Positions 17,817-26,895 of a stretch of DNA of 64,000 bases are shown here, one piece after another; the first letter of the stretch is position 1, and each line of letters opens with the position of its first letter. The notes beneath the pieces are model-generated. The model saw nothing but the letters and a program-made list of their open reading frames with translations. It made no database searches and was not told where the DNA came from. The translations under genes were made by a program, and so were the position numbers. The stretch is from Clostridia bacterium (GTDB taxonomy: Bacteria > Bacillota > Thermoanaerobacteria > Thermoanaerobacterales > Thermoanaerobacteraceae): positions 1 through 64,000 of the forward strand of contig DULG01000077.1 in assembly GCA_012840485.1 (NCBI GenBank), written 5' to 3'.

Positions 17817-18889
17817 CTCTCTTCTCCTCTCTTAAAAGCCTCATACACCTTTTTGTAATAGTCTTTTTCAAACTCTTCATTTATATCTCCATAATACTCT
17901 GCCCTTTCCCTCGCCTCATACAATTTCTGAATATCTAAATCCGCAGTTATCACATAATCCCCTTCATAGTGGGGAGCAATTGCAATGATTCCATCCTCAT
18001 TTTCGGTCATATCAATAGGAGCAAAAATTCCCGCTTTTCCAGTAAAGTGGATTCCTCCTATCCACCCATTCAAAGAAGCTTTTACACCATACACGTAAGA
18101 TTCCTGCACTCTAGGCCAAATTCCTCTTAAAGCCCTCCAAAGATTGTACTCTTCCATATTGGCAATTGGCAATATCACAATTTCTGCACCCTTTTGCGCA
18201 GCTATTTTAAAAGTCTCAAAATAAGTAGCATCCATGCACACAGGACAAGCAACTTTCCCTATGTCCAATGAAAAAACTTCAAGGTTATTTCCCCTTTTAA
18301 GTCCAATTTTTTCTTCAAAATCTGTCAAATGAATCTTCTTTTGCCTTCCCAAAATTTCTCCCTCTCTTAATATAAGTGCACCGCCGTTATATAAACTTCC
18401 ATTCTCACTTATAATGTAACTTCCTGTGTAAATATAAATCCCATATTTTCTAGCAAAATCTCTCATTATTTCTTCAATTGCCCTTTGAGAAGGTTTTGAT
18501 ATAGATTTAAAGATAAACTGAAGTACCCCTTCTCCTCCACCTCCTTCTCCTGAAACTTCTTCACCACTTTGGGCTTTTTTATTCAAATAATTATTTATTT
18601 TGCTAAATCCCGGGATGAGACCAAACAAATCAAAGAAGTTGTACTCCGGGAAAACCACTATATCACTTTCTTGCATAGCTGCTTCTTCTACAAAATTTCT
18701 CATCCTTTCAGCATATTCCTCAATAGACTTCACAACTTTTATCTGCCTTTCTACACAGGATACTCTAACTTTTCCCCTTTCTTTTAAAGACAAATACTTT
18801 TTTCTTTCTATATTTATTCTTTTCAAGTAAGTATTAACTTTTCCTTGAGCCATTTTTTTGTCAAAAATAAACTCTAAAATATTTTTCAT
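17813..18889 (-). CDS. carbon-nitrogen hydrolase (nitrilase superfamily), catalytically intact
   Basis: 358 residues. The Glu-Lys-Cys triad is present: VFPEYNFFDL (Glu), GRQKKIHLTDFEE (Lys), and CPVCMDATYFE (Cys). A basic N-terminal extension of about 45 residues is unusual, as is a Gly/Glu-rich insert near 110-125. These enzymes cleave amides, nitriles or carbamoyl groups; the subgroup is not one I can name. Lies 6 nt downstream of a paralogue that lacks all three catalytic residues, and overlaps the GPH transporter start. Confidence 0.82.
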   Translation of the reverse strand: MKNILEFIFDKKMAQGKVNTYLKRINIERKKYLSLKERGKVRVSCVERQIKVVKSIEEYAERMRNFVEEAAMQESDIVVFPEYNFFDLFGLIPGFSKINNYLNKKAQSGEEVSGEGGGGEGVLQFIFKSISKPSQRAIEEIMRDFARKYGIYIYTGSYIISENGSLYNGGALILREGEILGRQKKIHLTDFEEKIGLKRGNNLEVFSLDIGKVACPVCMDATYFETFKIAAQKGAEIVILPIANMEEYNLWRALRGIWPRVQESYVYGVKASLNGWIGGIHFTGKAGIFAPIDMTENEDGIIAIAPHYEGDYVITADLDIQKLYEARERAEYYGDINEEFEKDYYKKVYEAFKRGEER

Positions 18890-18895
18890 GCCTAA

Positions 18896-19684
18896 TCACC
18901 CAAAAATCTCTTCATAAAATTCTATATTCAATTGTTTTAACACATCAAACTTAGAGACAGCCCTTTTCCTCTCTTCCTCCTCAAGGTCAGCAATTATAAT
19001 AGAAGAATCTGTCTCTTTTGCAAGAAAGCCGTCGTCATCCCTTGTCATCTCTAAAGGTGCATGGATAGCCGACTCCGAATAAAACTTATACCCCCTGTAC
19101 TCCCCTTTAAAGCCGCTTTCAACCGCAAAAAACAAATTTTGCTGTACATTCTGCCATAAACCTCCCACTTGTCTTGCAAAATTTCTCTCTCCTTTTATTG
19201 CAACAGGTGAAAGGACTAAATTTACTCCTTTTAAGGCTGCATACCTTGACACCTGAGGATAAAAAACATCTGTAGAAAGGATAATGCTGGTTTTAAAGCC
19301 CTTTATCTCAGCTATTTTAAGATAGCTTCCCCTTGATAATCCCATTTCCCTTTCCCATTTTGAAAGGTATAACTGCCTTTGAAATAATTTGACTTCCCCC
19401 TTTAGCAAGAGATAAGAAGAGTGGTAAATTTTATCCCCCTCTTTTTCAAAAAAACTTCCCGGACATATAGCAATATCTTCATATTTTGAGGAAATATCCT
19501 TCATCTTTTCTACAAAGTCCTCTCCAAAGTCGTAAATTACCCCTGTAAGTGCAGGAAAGACTACAATGTCAACTTCTTTTCCTTTACATCCTTTTAAAAT
19601 ATCTTCATACTTATCTAGAAACTCTTCTTTATCTTTTAGCCTTTCCATCTCACCCCTTTTAAAAACAGCAGAAGCTACCCTCAT
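18896..19684 (-). CDS. nitrilase-fold protein lacking the catalytic triad
   Basis: 262 residues, alignable along its length with the next gene: VDIVVFPALTG against IVVFPEYNF, FQRQLYLSKWEREMGLSRG against RQKKIHLTDFEEKIGLKRG, and LSTDVFYPQ against VCMDATYFE. The catalytic Glu, Lys and Cys are replaced by Ala, Gln and Ser. It is therefore probably inactive, and perhaps a partner subunit of the intact nitrilase. The ATG at 19684 follows GGAGGAG and lies 5 nt past the stop of the broken leading gene. Confidence 0.8.
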   Translation of the reverse strand: MRVASAVFKRGEMERLKDKEEFLDKYEDILKGCKGKEVDIVVFPALTGVIYDFGEDFVEKMKDISSKYEDIAICPGSFFEKEGDKIYHSSYLLLKGEVKLFQRQLYLSKWEREMGLSRGSYLKIAEIKGFKTSIILSTDVFYPQVSRYAALKGVNLVLSPVAIKGERNFARQVGGLWQNVQQNLFFAVESGFKGEYRGYKFYSESAIHAPLEMTRDDDGFLAKETDSSIIIADLEEEERKRAVSKFDVLKQLNIEFYEEIFG

Positions 19685-19689
19685 AAAAC

Positions 19690-20223
19690 TCACTCCTCCA
19701 AAAGTATTTTATAAAGCACCATAGCAAAATATACTCACCAGTTGCAAACCCTATCCCACTTTTAGCCTCTCCTGTGTCTTTGTCAATCCTAAACCTGAAG
19801 GTGTATTAGGATGATGGTCATAATCCATAAATCCATAATAATACCTTTTTAAGCGCACCTCTATTTCTTCAGAACCTTCAAACTCATATATAAAGCTCTT
19901 TTCCTTAATATCAGCGTAGACTTTTATTAATGCCCAACTACCATTTAAAAAATGTAATTTAATAGAAGGTATGTAGTATAATTCTTCTACTGATTCACTT
20001 TTTATTATTTCAAGTTTTTCCCCCTTTTTATAAAACACAGGTTTAAACAAAGCTTCCTCCCCAGAAAGTTCCACAAGCCCTTTATTTGAAAGAGAAACAA
20101 TGTTCAAATTCTTTATAGAAGCATCCTCTATATTTATCTCAGACAAATTTATATAGTGATTCCCTCCATATAAAACTCTGCATTTTTATCAATCTCATAA
20201 GGCCTAGTTATAATCTTATTCAT
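19690..20223 (-). pseudogene. leading gene of the nitrilase operon, broken by three frameshifts
   Basis: Reading begins at ATG 20223 (GGGGGGAG upstream): MNKIITRPYEIDKN. It then continues only if a base is restored near 20185 (CRVLYGGNHYINLSEINIED), a second near 19795 (RFRIDKDTGEAKSGIGFATGEY), and a third near 19725 (FAMVLYKILLEE), ending at a TGA just before the next gene. The rebuilt product is about 178 residues, beta-rich, with no family I recognise. Each shift looks like one lost base. Either a decaying gene or sequence errors; the 131-codon central frame alone starts at a poor TTG. Confidence 0.7.
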
Positions 20224-20319
20224 CGAACTCCCCCCTGTTAATTTTCTTTTCTTTTTCAAAAAATTGCTTCCACCTTAATTGTACTATTTTTTCTAAAATA
20301 GGTAAATAAAAAAATATAA

Positions 20320-20350
20320 AAAAGGTACACCTTAAATGGGTGCACCTTTT
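20320..20350 (-). terminator. terminator after ferritin
   Basis: AAAAGGTGCACC / GGTGTACCTTTT, a 12-bp stem with one G-T wobble, then T6 on the minus strand. Confidence 0.82.
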
Positions 20351-20357
20351 ATTTAAT

Positions 20358-20882
20358 TTACTGCTGCCCTTGAGCAAGTGGAGCAGGTAATACAAACGTC
20401 CTTTGAGCCAATTCAGCATCAAGCATGAATATAGGCTGTATGTTGTCTCCTATAAGCTCTAACTTGTCAACAAGTCTCTGGAAGCTCTCTTCTTCTTCTA
20501 CCTGCTCATTAACAAACCACTGCAAAAATGCATTTGTGGCATGGTCTTTTTCCTCAATTGCTATATCAACAAGCTTATGAATCCTTTCAGTTACAGTCTT
20601 TTCATGACTCAAAGCCTTTTTAAAAAGGTCTAAAATACTTTCAAAGTTTTCCTCTGGTTTTTCTATCGGGTACAGAGTAACTTTCCCACCCATGCGATAT
20701 ATGTACTCGTAAAAAATTCTCGCATGTGCAAGTTCTTCTTGTGTCTGGACCTTGAAGAAATTAGCAAAACCTTCTAAGTTTTTCTCTTGAAAATAATTTT
20801 CCATTGCAACATATAGATATGCAGAATAAATTTCGTAATTCAACTGTTTATTTAATCCTTCTAACATCCTGTTACTCAACAT
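20358..20882 (-). CDS. ftn: bacterial non-heme ferritin
   Basis: 174 residues. A four-helix bundle with ferroxidase residues: E in QLNYEIYSAYLYVAMENYF (about 17), E and H in TQEELAHARIFYEYI (about 50-53), and the C-site pattern FLQWFVNEQVEEEESF (near 122-130). It stores iron as a 24-mer and limits Fenton chemistry. The ATG at 20882 has AGAGGTG upstream. Confidence 0.93.
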   Translation of the reverse strand: MLSNRMLEGLNKQLNYEIYSAYLYVAMENYFQEKNLEGFANFFKVQTQEELAHARIFYEYIYRMGGKVTLYPIEKPEENFESILDLFKKALSHEKTVTERIHKLVDIAIEEKDHATNAFLQWFVNEQVEEEESFQRLVDKLELIGDNIQPIFMLDAELAQRTFVLPAPLAQGQQ

Positions 20883-20985
20883 ACAAAACACACCTCTCAT
20901 TCTATAGTATTATTGTACTTCCTTATATTTCTATTGTACACTTTTAGAAGCCAAAAAACAAGTAAAAATAAGACAAGCCAGTATT

Positions 20986-21741
20986 TTAAGAATTTCCTTG
21001 AATCTTCCCTTGTTTAGCTACTAATTCTTTTTTCTCTTTTACTTTCTCTTCATCGGCAAGGTAATAATGCCTTATAGCTTTTAAATCATCATCAAGCTCA
21101 TAAACTAGTGGAATTCCTGTAGGAATGTTCAGTTCCATTATCTCTTCATTTGAAAGATCGTCAAGGTACTTCACAAGCCCTCTTAAACTGTTGCCATGGG
21201 CAACTATGAGGACTTTTTTACCGGATTTTATCGTCGGCGCAATTGTTGATTCCCAATACGGAATAACCCTATTAATTGTGTCAATCAAGTTTTCAGTGAG
21301 GGGAATTTCATCTTCAGAAAGGTCAGCATATCTGGGGTCAAAGCCGGGGTATCTTGGGTCATCTTTTGTCAATGCAGGAGGCCTTACATCAGCAGACCTT
21401 CTCCATATTTTTACCTGTTCTTCACCATATTTCTTTGCAGTCTCAGCTTTATTGAGCCCTTGAAGTGCTCCATAATGCCTTTCATTGAGCCTCCATGATT
21501 TATAAACCGGTATCCACATCAGGTCCAATTCATCAAGAACAATCCACAAAGTCCTTATAGCTCTTTTAAGTACAGAAGTAAAAGCATAGTCAAAAGTGTA
21601 TCCTTCTGCTTTTAAAGTCTTACCGCTTTCTCGTGCTTCTTCAATTCCCTTTGGAGATAAGTCAACATCCGTCCAGCCAGTAAACCTGTTTTCCATATTC
21701 CAAACACTTTCTCCATGTCGCAGTAAAACCACTTTGTGCAT
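20986..21741 (-). CDS. gpmA: 2,3-bisphosphoglycerate-dependent phosphoglycerate mutase
   Basis: 251 residues. Phosphohistidine motif [12 protein letters not shown] (H9), [29 protein letters not shown], and second catalytic His in [12 protein letters not shown]. It interconverts 3- and 2-phosphoglycerate in glycolysis. The ATG at 21741 with AGGTGAGG is preferred to upstream in-frame starts. It appears monocistronic. Confidence 0.93.
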   Translation of the reverse strand: MHKVVLLRHGESVWNMENRFTGWTDVDLSPKGIEEARESGKTLKAEGYTFDYAFTSVLKRAIRTLWIVLDELDLMWIPVYKSWRLNERHYGALQGLNKAETAKKYGEEQVKIWRRSADVRPPALTKDDPRYPGFDPRYADLSEDEIPLTENLIDTINRVIPYWESTIAPTIKSGKKVLIVAHGNSLRGLVKYLDDLSNEEIMELNIPTGIPLVYELDDDLKAIRHYYLADEEKVKEKKELVAKQGKIQGNS

Positions 21742-21859
21742 GACAACCTCACCTTTCACTATTACAAACATTTTCTGCTTTTTCATACTTTATCCTGTTT
21801 TCTTAATTATATCTCATTTACAACTCAATTACAATAGCAAGATAATAATTATCACTTAA

Positions 21860-22254
21860 TACTTATAATCCCATAAAACAAACAAAGGGATGTTTCGAAA
21901 TCGCTGAAAAAGTGCCATTTTTTAAATTCAGTCTTAGATAAGTCACATAACTTCGTATTATGATTTTAAAAATAGGGCTTTTTTCAGCAATCTTGAATCA
22001 CCCTCTTGCCTCTACGGATATCTTACTTGTAATTATTTCAAGGTTCAATGATAGGGAAACAACATTGATGTCATTTGGCAATGGGTTTATTATTTCACTT
22101 TTGGTACTGTTTTCGTCAATTTCTCACCCTTGCAAATTTAGAACTTAAGTAAAAGTCATTCGAAATATCTTAGGTTCTTGAAAGATTTACAATACTAAGG
22201 AGAAAGATTATTTCAAATGTGTTTTTTCTATAAATAGTTGGTCCCTCATATGTC
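21860..22254. other. intergenic region with structure but no supported gene
   Basis: No reading frame here has a ribosome site or a recognisable product. A 14-bp imperfect inverted repeat (21903-21916 with 21975-21988, GCTGAAAAA...TTTTTTCAGC) encloses a nested 5-bp repeat. The minus strand reads as scattered, stop-broken fragments, consistent with an old insertion-sequence remnant, which I cannot identify. Confidence 0.4.
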
Positions 22255-23751
22255 TCAATTATTGAAAATTTTTTCGTAAAGGTCTTTAGCATAGCTTGTT
22301 GGAAGAGGTTCTCCCTCTAAAATTTTAAAAGTTCTTCTTCCATCCTCTTTCCTTTCAGCACGTAGGAAAAGTACATTCTCCAGATTTTTGTCATAAAAGT
22401 GTTTTGCAAATTCATATAGGTGTGTGACATAAAATACTTCTATTTTATTTTCAATGAGTGCTTTAATGATTCCCACAGCAATTTCAGAACCTTCTCTTTC
22501 ATTTGTTGATGAAAAGCTTTCGTTTAACAATAATAGTGAATTTGGTTTTATATTACTTACTATTCTGTCAAATCTTCTAAGTTCTTCGTCGAGTTTTCCA
22601 CTTTCTAATTGTGGATCTTCCTTTCGATAAAAATGGGTAACTATCTTCTTGTTTATATTTGTGGAAAAATAAATTGCAGGAACAAATATTCCGGATTGCA
22701 TCAATATTTGAGCTTGACCAATACTTCGCAAAAATGTCGTTTTCCCACCTCGATTGGCCCCAGTGATTATAAAAAGGTCCTTGCCAGTCGCATTTAACTC
22801 ATTTCCTATAACAGTTTTTCCCTTAGCCAGAGCCAAGCTTACATCATATAATCCAGTAAATTTACGTACTCTTCTGTCCAAATCGTAGGGTTCAGGAAAA
22901 CAAAATGGTGCGTTTAAATTAGAAAGTTTTTCGTATAAATTTATTGCTCCCATGTAGAATGCTAACTCGGACCTTAACTGAATAAAGAATTCTAAAATAT
23001 GGTCTCCAGCATTCGCCAAAGTCTTCGCTATCTGATTTATTGAGCGCTCTCTAATATTTGTCAGAGTCTCTATTCCGGCATCGTCTCGCGGATGTAGGCT
23101 GAAAGTGTAAGAAGGCGGTTTTAAAAAGGCTAATTTTGAGAGCCTCTTTTTAATTAATACCTTTTTGTTAGGCTTTAATAGCTGATAATCTTTGCCTTCA
23201 ATACCTGGCCCTAATTTTGCTTTAATAAAAAACCCACTTTCAAACGTAAGGTCTTTTAATTGTTTTTCTGCGGTAGAAAAAAATTCTTCCGTGAGTTCCT
23301 TCTTTATCGTTGAAAATAATTTTCTAAATCCGGTCGAATCAAATTTTTCATAGTACTCATCAGATATACTTCTTACCTCTCTTAGAAACTTCAAAAACAT
23401 TTTCAATAGGCTAACAGAACTGCTAAGAAGTGATGATACATTTGTTGAAAATATACCAAGCCAGGATTTTTTCTTTGTCTCTATAGCATCAATCGCAAGA
23501 TTATAAATTCTTTCTACTATTGGCTTATTATTTATGCAATCTTTGAAAATATCTTGCCGATACAAGATGGTTGATAAGTCATTTTCGTAAGAAAGTAAGA
23601 CTTTTTTAACAATATCGTAAATGAAAGCATCTTTTTTTGCCATTGCCTCAAATATTACGTCAAGACCAAGGTCTCTTATTAAATCATCATTATATTCTTC
23701 ATGGGACTTAAAATTAAAATTCTGATCTGGGTAAAGCAGAAGGACTTTCAA
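22255..23751 (-). CDS. MutS-like ATPase, second of a pair
   Basis: 498 residues. The C-terminal third is a MutS-type ABC ATPase: Walker A ITGANRGGKTTF (near 330), Walker B LLLLNESFSST with Asn where MutS has Asp, and a kept His in YVTHLYEFA. The N-terminal 300 residues are helical, like MutS core/lever domains; the mismatch-binding and connector domains are absent. It starts at TTG 23751 in a TTGA overlap with the first gene, so the two are probably translated together, possibly as a heterodimer. Controlled by the fluoride riboswitch upstream of the pair. Confidence 0.8.
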   Translation of the reverse strand: MKVLLLYPDQNFNFKSHEEYNDDLIRDLGLDVIFEAMAKKDAFIYDIVKKVLLSYENDLSTILYRQDIFKDCINNKPIVERIYNLAIDAIETKKKSWLGIFSTNVSSLLSSSVSLLKMFLKFLREVRSISDEYYEKFDSTGFRKLFSTIKKELTEEFFSTAEKQLKDLTFESGFFIKAKLGPGIEGKDYQLLKPNKKVLIKKRLSKLAFLKPPSYTFSLHPRDDAGIETLTNIRERSINQIAKTLANAGDHILEFFIQLRSELAFYMGAINLYEKLSNLNAPFCFPEPYDLDRRVRKFTGLYDVSLALAKGKTVIGNELNATGKDLFIITGANRGGKTTFLRSIGQAQILMQSGIFVPAIYFSTNINKKIVTHFYRKEDPQLESGKLDEELRRFDRIVSNIKPNSLLLLNESFSSTNEREGSEIAVGIIKALIENKIEVFYVTHLYEFAKHFYDKNLENVLFLRAERKEDGRRTFKILEGEPLPTSYAKDLYEKIFNN

Positions 23752-25301
23752 CCTTTCAATCTCCTTTCTAATTGCTCGTAAGTAAGACTATATTTTTCTG
23801 CCATTGAGATAGCATATGCTTTTCCATCGGCGGATTTTCTTAAAATCTTATACGTTCTTATCGATGGATCGTGTTTAGAAACCATTGCTACCATACTTAT
23901 TACTTTTTTACCCATAGAGGCGATTTCATCAAGAAATGTTACGTATAAAGTATAACAATCTATATTGAGAATTTTTGAAATAATATTTTTAGCCAGAAAA
24001 ATAGCATCTGATACAGTTGCTGAGGAAAAAGTTTCGTTTAATATTATAAGGCTCATGGGTGTTGTCATATCAATAATTTGTTTTACTTCCAATAGATCAG
24101 ATTCTAATTTTCCCTTTAAATTTTGCACTTTTTCTTCTCTTTCAAAATGAGTAAAGATATTATCGCATAAAAAGATTTTGGCTTTTCTGCCTGGTATTGG
24201 AACTCCAAGTTTTCCGAGGTAATGTACCTGTCCAAACATTCGAGCAAAAGTAGTTTTCCCACCTTGGTTTGGACCTGTAATTACTATCAACCTCTCATCA
24301 TTTTTTAGCCAAAAATCATTTACAACAACATCCTCCTCTTTTTTGATTTTATCATATGCAAGTGCAAGGTCAAATCCTTCATATAGGTAAATTTCATCTT
24401 TACTGGTTATAACTTCTGGGTAACAAAACTTTAACCCTGACTGTTTAAACCTTTTTATGAAATCAAGATATACTATGTAAAACTGAATTTCTTCCGAAAA
24501 TCGTTCTATTACTGGATCCATAAAGCGATAATATTCTGCATAGAAAGAATCAAGCAATTCAAAGGGTTGGGGATAAAATTTTACAACAGCGTTTATAATT
24601 TCATTTTCTACATGATCCATTCCTACTATCGTTGGTATTTTTAGTTCATAATCTTTATTATCTAAGTTCTTAAATTTTTCAAAAGTCTTTATGATATCAT
24701 TTTCATATTCTTCTTCATCTTCCCATTTATATACCATTACTTTCAATCCATCAATGTTAAGACAATATGTTACCTCTTCTAAAGACTCTTTTACTCTTTT
24801 AACCATTTCCTTAAGTTTACTAAAATAGTTACTATTAGTATATTCTGTAAGATATTTTGAAAAGCTTTGTAGCCCTTGAGAAGACAAGTTTTCATTTAAA
24901 AGATATAGGGATAATTTACTGACTGTTTTGGTATACTGATCTACAGCTTCTAACCACCAGCCCTCTTTGTTGTACTGATATTCGAGTTTTTCTGAAAATG
25001 ATAAATCTCTCTTGACATTATTCATTTTATCAACAAATGTTTTGATGGTTTCAAATAAGGACTGATTATTTTCTAGCTCAATAAATACTTCATGCCTGTA
25101 TTTGATTTCTTCGACCTCATTAAGAGGCGTGTAAAAATAGTTAATTAAATTCTTATTTTCTACCCCGCTTGTAATGTTATATATAATTTGTTCTAAGTGA
25201 AGATCTTCAAAAACATTTTGGTTCCTTTCAAAAGTTAGGTTATTTTTTCTTTCAAAATCTTTGAATAATATACTTTTAAAACTGATATTATCACCTCCCA
25301 T
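23748..25301 (-). CDS. MutS-like ATPase, first of a pair
   Basis: 517 residues, related to the next gene. Walker A ITGPNQGGKTTFARMFGQ (near 340), Walker B LIILNETFSSA (Asn for Asp), and the switch His is lost (YVTFLDEIAS). A helical core precedes it; there is no mismatch-recognition domain. The ATG at 25301 is immediately followed by a perfect GGAGGTGAT, so the true start may be a non-standard codon a few bases further in, or the ATG is used with a poor site. Lies 11 nt after the terminator of the fluoride riboswitch. Confidence 0.8.
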   Translation of the reverse strand: MGGDNISFKSILFKDFERKNNLTFERNQNVFEDLHLEQIIYNITSGVENKNLINYFYTPLNEVEEIKYRHEVFIELENNQSLFETIKTFVDKMNNVKRDLSFSEKLEYQYNKEGWWLEAVDQYTKTVSKLSLYLLNENLSSQGLQSFSKYLTEYTNSNYFSKLKEMVKRVKESLEEVTYCLNIDGLKVMVYKWEDEEEYENDIIKTFEKFKNLDNKDYELKIPTIVGMDHVENEIINAVVKFYPQPFELLDSFYAEYYRFMDPVIERFSEEIQFYIVYLDFIKRFKQSGLKFCYPEVITSKDEIYLYEGFDLALAYDKIKKEEDVVVNDFWLKNDERLIVITGPNQGGKTTFARMFGQVHYLGKLGVPIPGRKAKIFLCDNIFTHFEREEKVQNLKGKLESDLLEVKQIIDMTTPMSLIILNETFSSATVSDAIFLAKNIISKILNIDCYTLYVTFLDEIASMGKKVISMVAMVSKHDPSIRTYKILRKSADGKAYAISMAEKYSLTYEQLERRLKG

Positions 25302-25311
25302 GAGAGAAATG

Positions 25312-25350
25312 AAAAAAACTCCTATATGGTAACTACATACCATATAGGAG
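25312..25350 (-). terminator. expression-platform terminator of the fluoride riboswitch
   Basis: A perfect 13-bp stem (25338-25350 with 25319-25331), 6-nt loop, then T7 on the minus strand. Its 5' arm begins with the CTCC that closes the riboswitch pseudoknot, so aptamer folding and termination exclude each other. Confidence 0.92.
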
Positions 25351-25390
25351 CTATCATCCCTTAAGGAAAATTCTGGTGAGCCCCATCACC
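25343..25390 (-). ncRNA. fluoride riboswitch (crcB motif)
   Basis: The minus strand reads GGTGATGGGGCTCACC (P1 hairpin with the conserved GATG), then a short CC-TTAA-GG stem, then GGGATGATAGCTCCTA (conserved TGAT.GCTCC). The pseudoknot GGGGCT with AGCTCC can form with one G-U pair. This matches the crcB consensus point by point in order and spacing. Promoter 20 nt upstream, terminator overlapping its 3' end: fluoride binding should keep the downstream MutS-like pair on. Confidence 0.87.
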
Positions 25391-25409
25391 AATATATATG
25401 TTAATAGAT

Positions 25410-25438
25410 ATTGTAACAAGATATAGAACAAAAGTCAA
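25410..25438 (-). promoter_or_regulatory. promoter of the fluoride riboswitch transcript
   Basis: TTGACT, 17 nt, TACAAT on the minus strand; the predicted start near 25403 is about 12 nt before the aptamer. Confidence 0.85.
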
Positions 25439-25845
25439 TATATTATAAAAAGTTTTTTTGCATTGTCCCGTTTTTAATAATTTATTTTCCAAAAATAACC
25501 TCATTATTTCTTTTGTATTTAAATAAAACTATCAAATGAATTATTTCTAAATACATCCCCTAAATTTTCAATTTCACTCCAGACAAAAAATATGTGTTGT
25601 GGTAATATTAAAATAAATATTTCCCATCTGATGAAGGTTTATACGGTAAAAGACCGGCAGCCTTTCCTTTAATATATTTCAGCTATTATTCAATTGTCAT
25701 TTATCTTTTCTACTAACAATACTAATTTCCTGATATTGCCATAAGAGTATGCAGGATTGACTTCACATGAATCTGTTAAAGGGTTTTTGCAATCTATGAC
25801 TTAAATACATATAAACTGCCTTATTCTAGCATATAAAAATGAAAT
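25439..25845. other. intergenic region, nothing further seen
   Basis: AT-rich, about 400 nt between the fluoride-riboswitch promoter and the lipoprotein stop codon. No ribosome site with a sensible frame, no strong terminator, and no RNA motif that I recognise. Confidence 0.5.
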
Positions 25846-26895
25846 TCACTCAGAAAGCAATATAAATTGTGGTACCGTCTTATCACTTTTTTCGCGAACC
25901 CATGTCATTATATCCCCATAAATTACAGGACCATTTATTATTGGTATATTGATAATTTGGGTTCTGGCGGTTTTAATATTATATAATTTTATATTACGAT
26001 TGGTATTATACCATGTAACATATTCTCTGTTTAACGAAACAGCCCATACTTCTCCGCTATATGTTGGAATTTCAATCTTCTTTTTACTCTTGATATTATA
26101 AAGCATGACTTTTTTATTACCTTCTACCCATGCAACATTATCTCCCCAAATATTTGATGAAGTACCTCTATCAGATAATTTTAAAATCCGATTTTCTGCA
26201 ATACTGTATAAATACACTCCACCGATCTCTTTTTGCCTATCTATTCTTGATTCACTCCAGACAATATAATTTTCAAAAATGTGGGGGTCACTAAAATGAT
26301 AATTATCTTTCCCTTTTAAAGTTTGTATTATTTTTTGTTTGTTCTCTTTTAAATCATATAAAAATACCGAACTCGACTTATTTTCCCCATCTGATTCATA
26401 AGTAGACCATACAAGTCGATTACCATTGAGAGATAACCGCGGTTCAACACTAAATTTGCTGCCTGAAATTTTTCCTTCTACAAATTTACTCTCAGCAATC
26501 ATTTTCACATCTCCAGTTTTTAAATCTTTAACGTATATCCTCCAATCGTCTCCCCACATCCCCTGATTATCTGATGCTTCAACCCATCCTATACATTTGC
26601 CATCTGTAACAGCACTGCCTATATTTTTACTGTAATCTACAGGTTTTACTACAATCTCAGTTTCTGTACTTTTAATATCATAAAACCCTAAACTTATTTT
26701 ATTGTTTTCATCGTATATCGCAAGCAGTACCTTCTTTTTATAAGGGTCAAAACCAACGGGAAATTGTTTTTCTTTAAGTGAAACAACTTTGTTTATGTCT
26801 ATCTCTTCATTTACTTTGGTATTTGTCTTTATGCCACAAGAAGAAAATGCAATGGAAATGATTAATAACCATAAAACTATAAGAACTTTTTTCAA
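25846..26895 (-). CDS. lipoprotein with beta-propeller-like repeats
   Basis: 349 residues. The signal peptide ends in lipobox FSSC (Cys20 acylated). The rest consists of repeated beta modules of about 45-50 residues with the pattern 'W-E/S-x-N-K-V-x-LY(N/D)IK' (e.g. NVAWVEGNKKVMLYNIKSKKKIEIPTYSG broken over two blades), as in TolB/DPP-type propellers. Surface-anchored; function unknown. TTG start with AAGGAGATG upstream. It diverges from the ECF sigma operon. Confidence 0.72.
   Translation of the reverse strand: MKKVLIVLWLLIISIAFSSCGIKTNTKVNEEIDINKVVSLKEKQFPVGFDPYKKKVLLAIYDENNKISLGFYDIKSTETEIVVKPVDYSKNIGSAVTDGKCIGWVEASDNQGMWGDDWRIYVKDLKTGDVKMIAESKFVEGKISGSKFSVEPRLSLNGNRLVWSTYESDGENKSSSVFLYDLKENKQKIIQTLKGKDNYHFSDPHIFENYIVWSESRIDRQKEIGGVYLYSIAENRILKLSDRGTSSNIWGDNVAWVEGNKKVMLYNIKSKKKIEIPTYSGEVWAVSLNREYVTWYNTNRNIKLYNIKTARTQIINIPIINGPVIYGDIMTWVREKSDKTVPQFILLSE

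Noticed and set aside
21943-21963. ATAACTTCGTAT, resembling one arm of a loxP site
   Set aside because: Only one arm-like stretch, with no 8-bp spacer plus second arm; the match is explained by a small CATAA/TTATG hairpin in AT-rich DNA.
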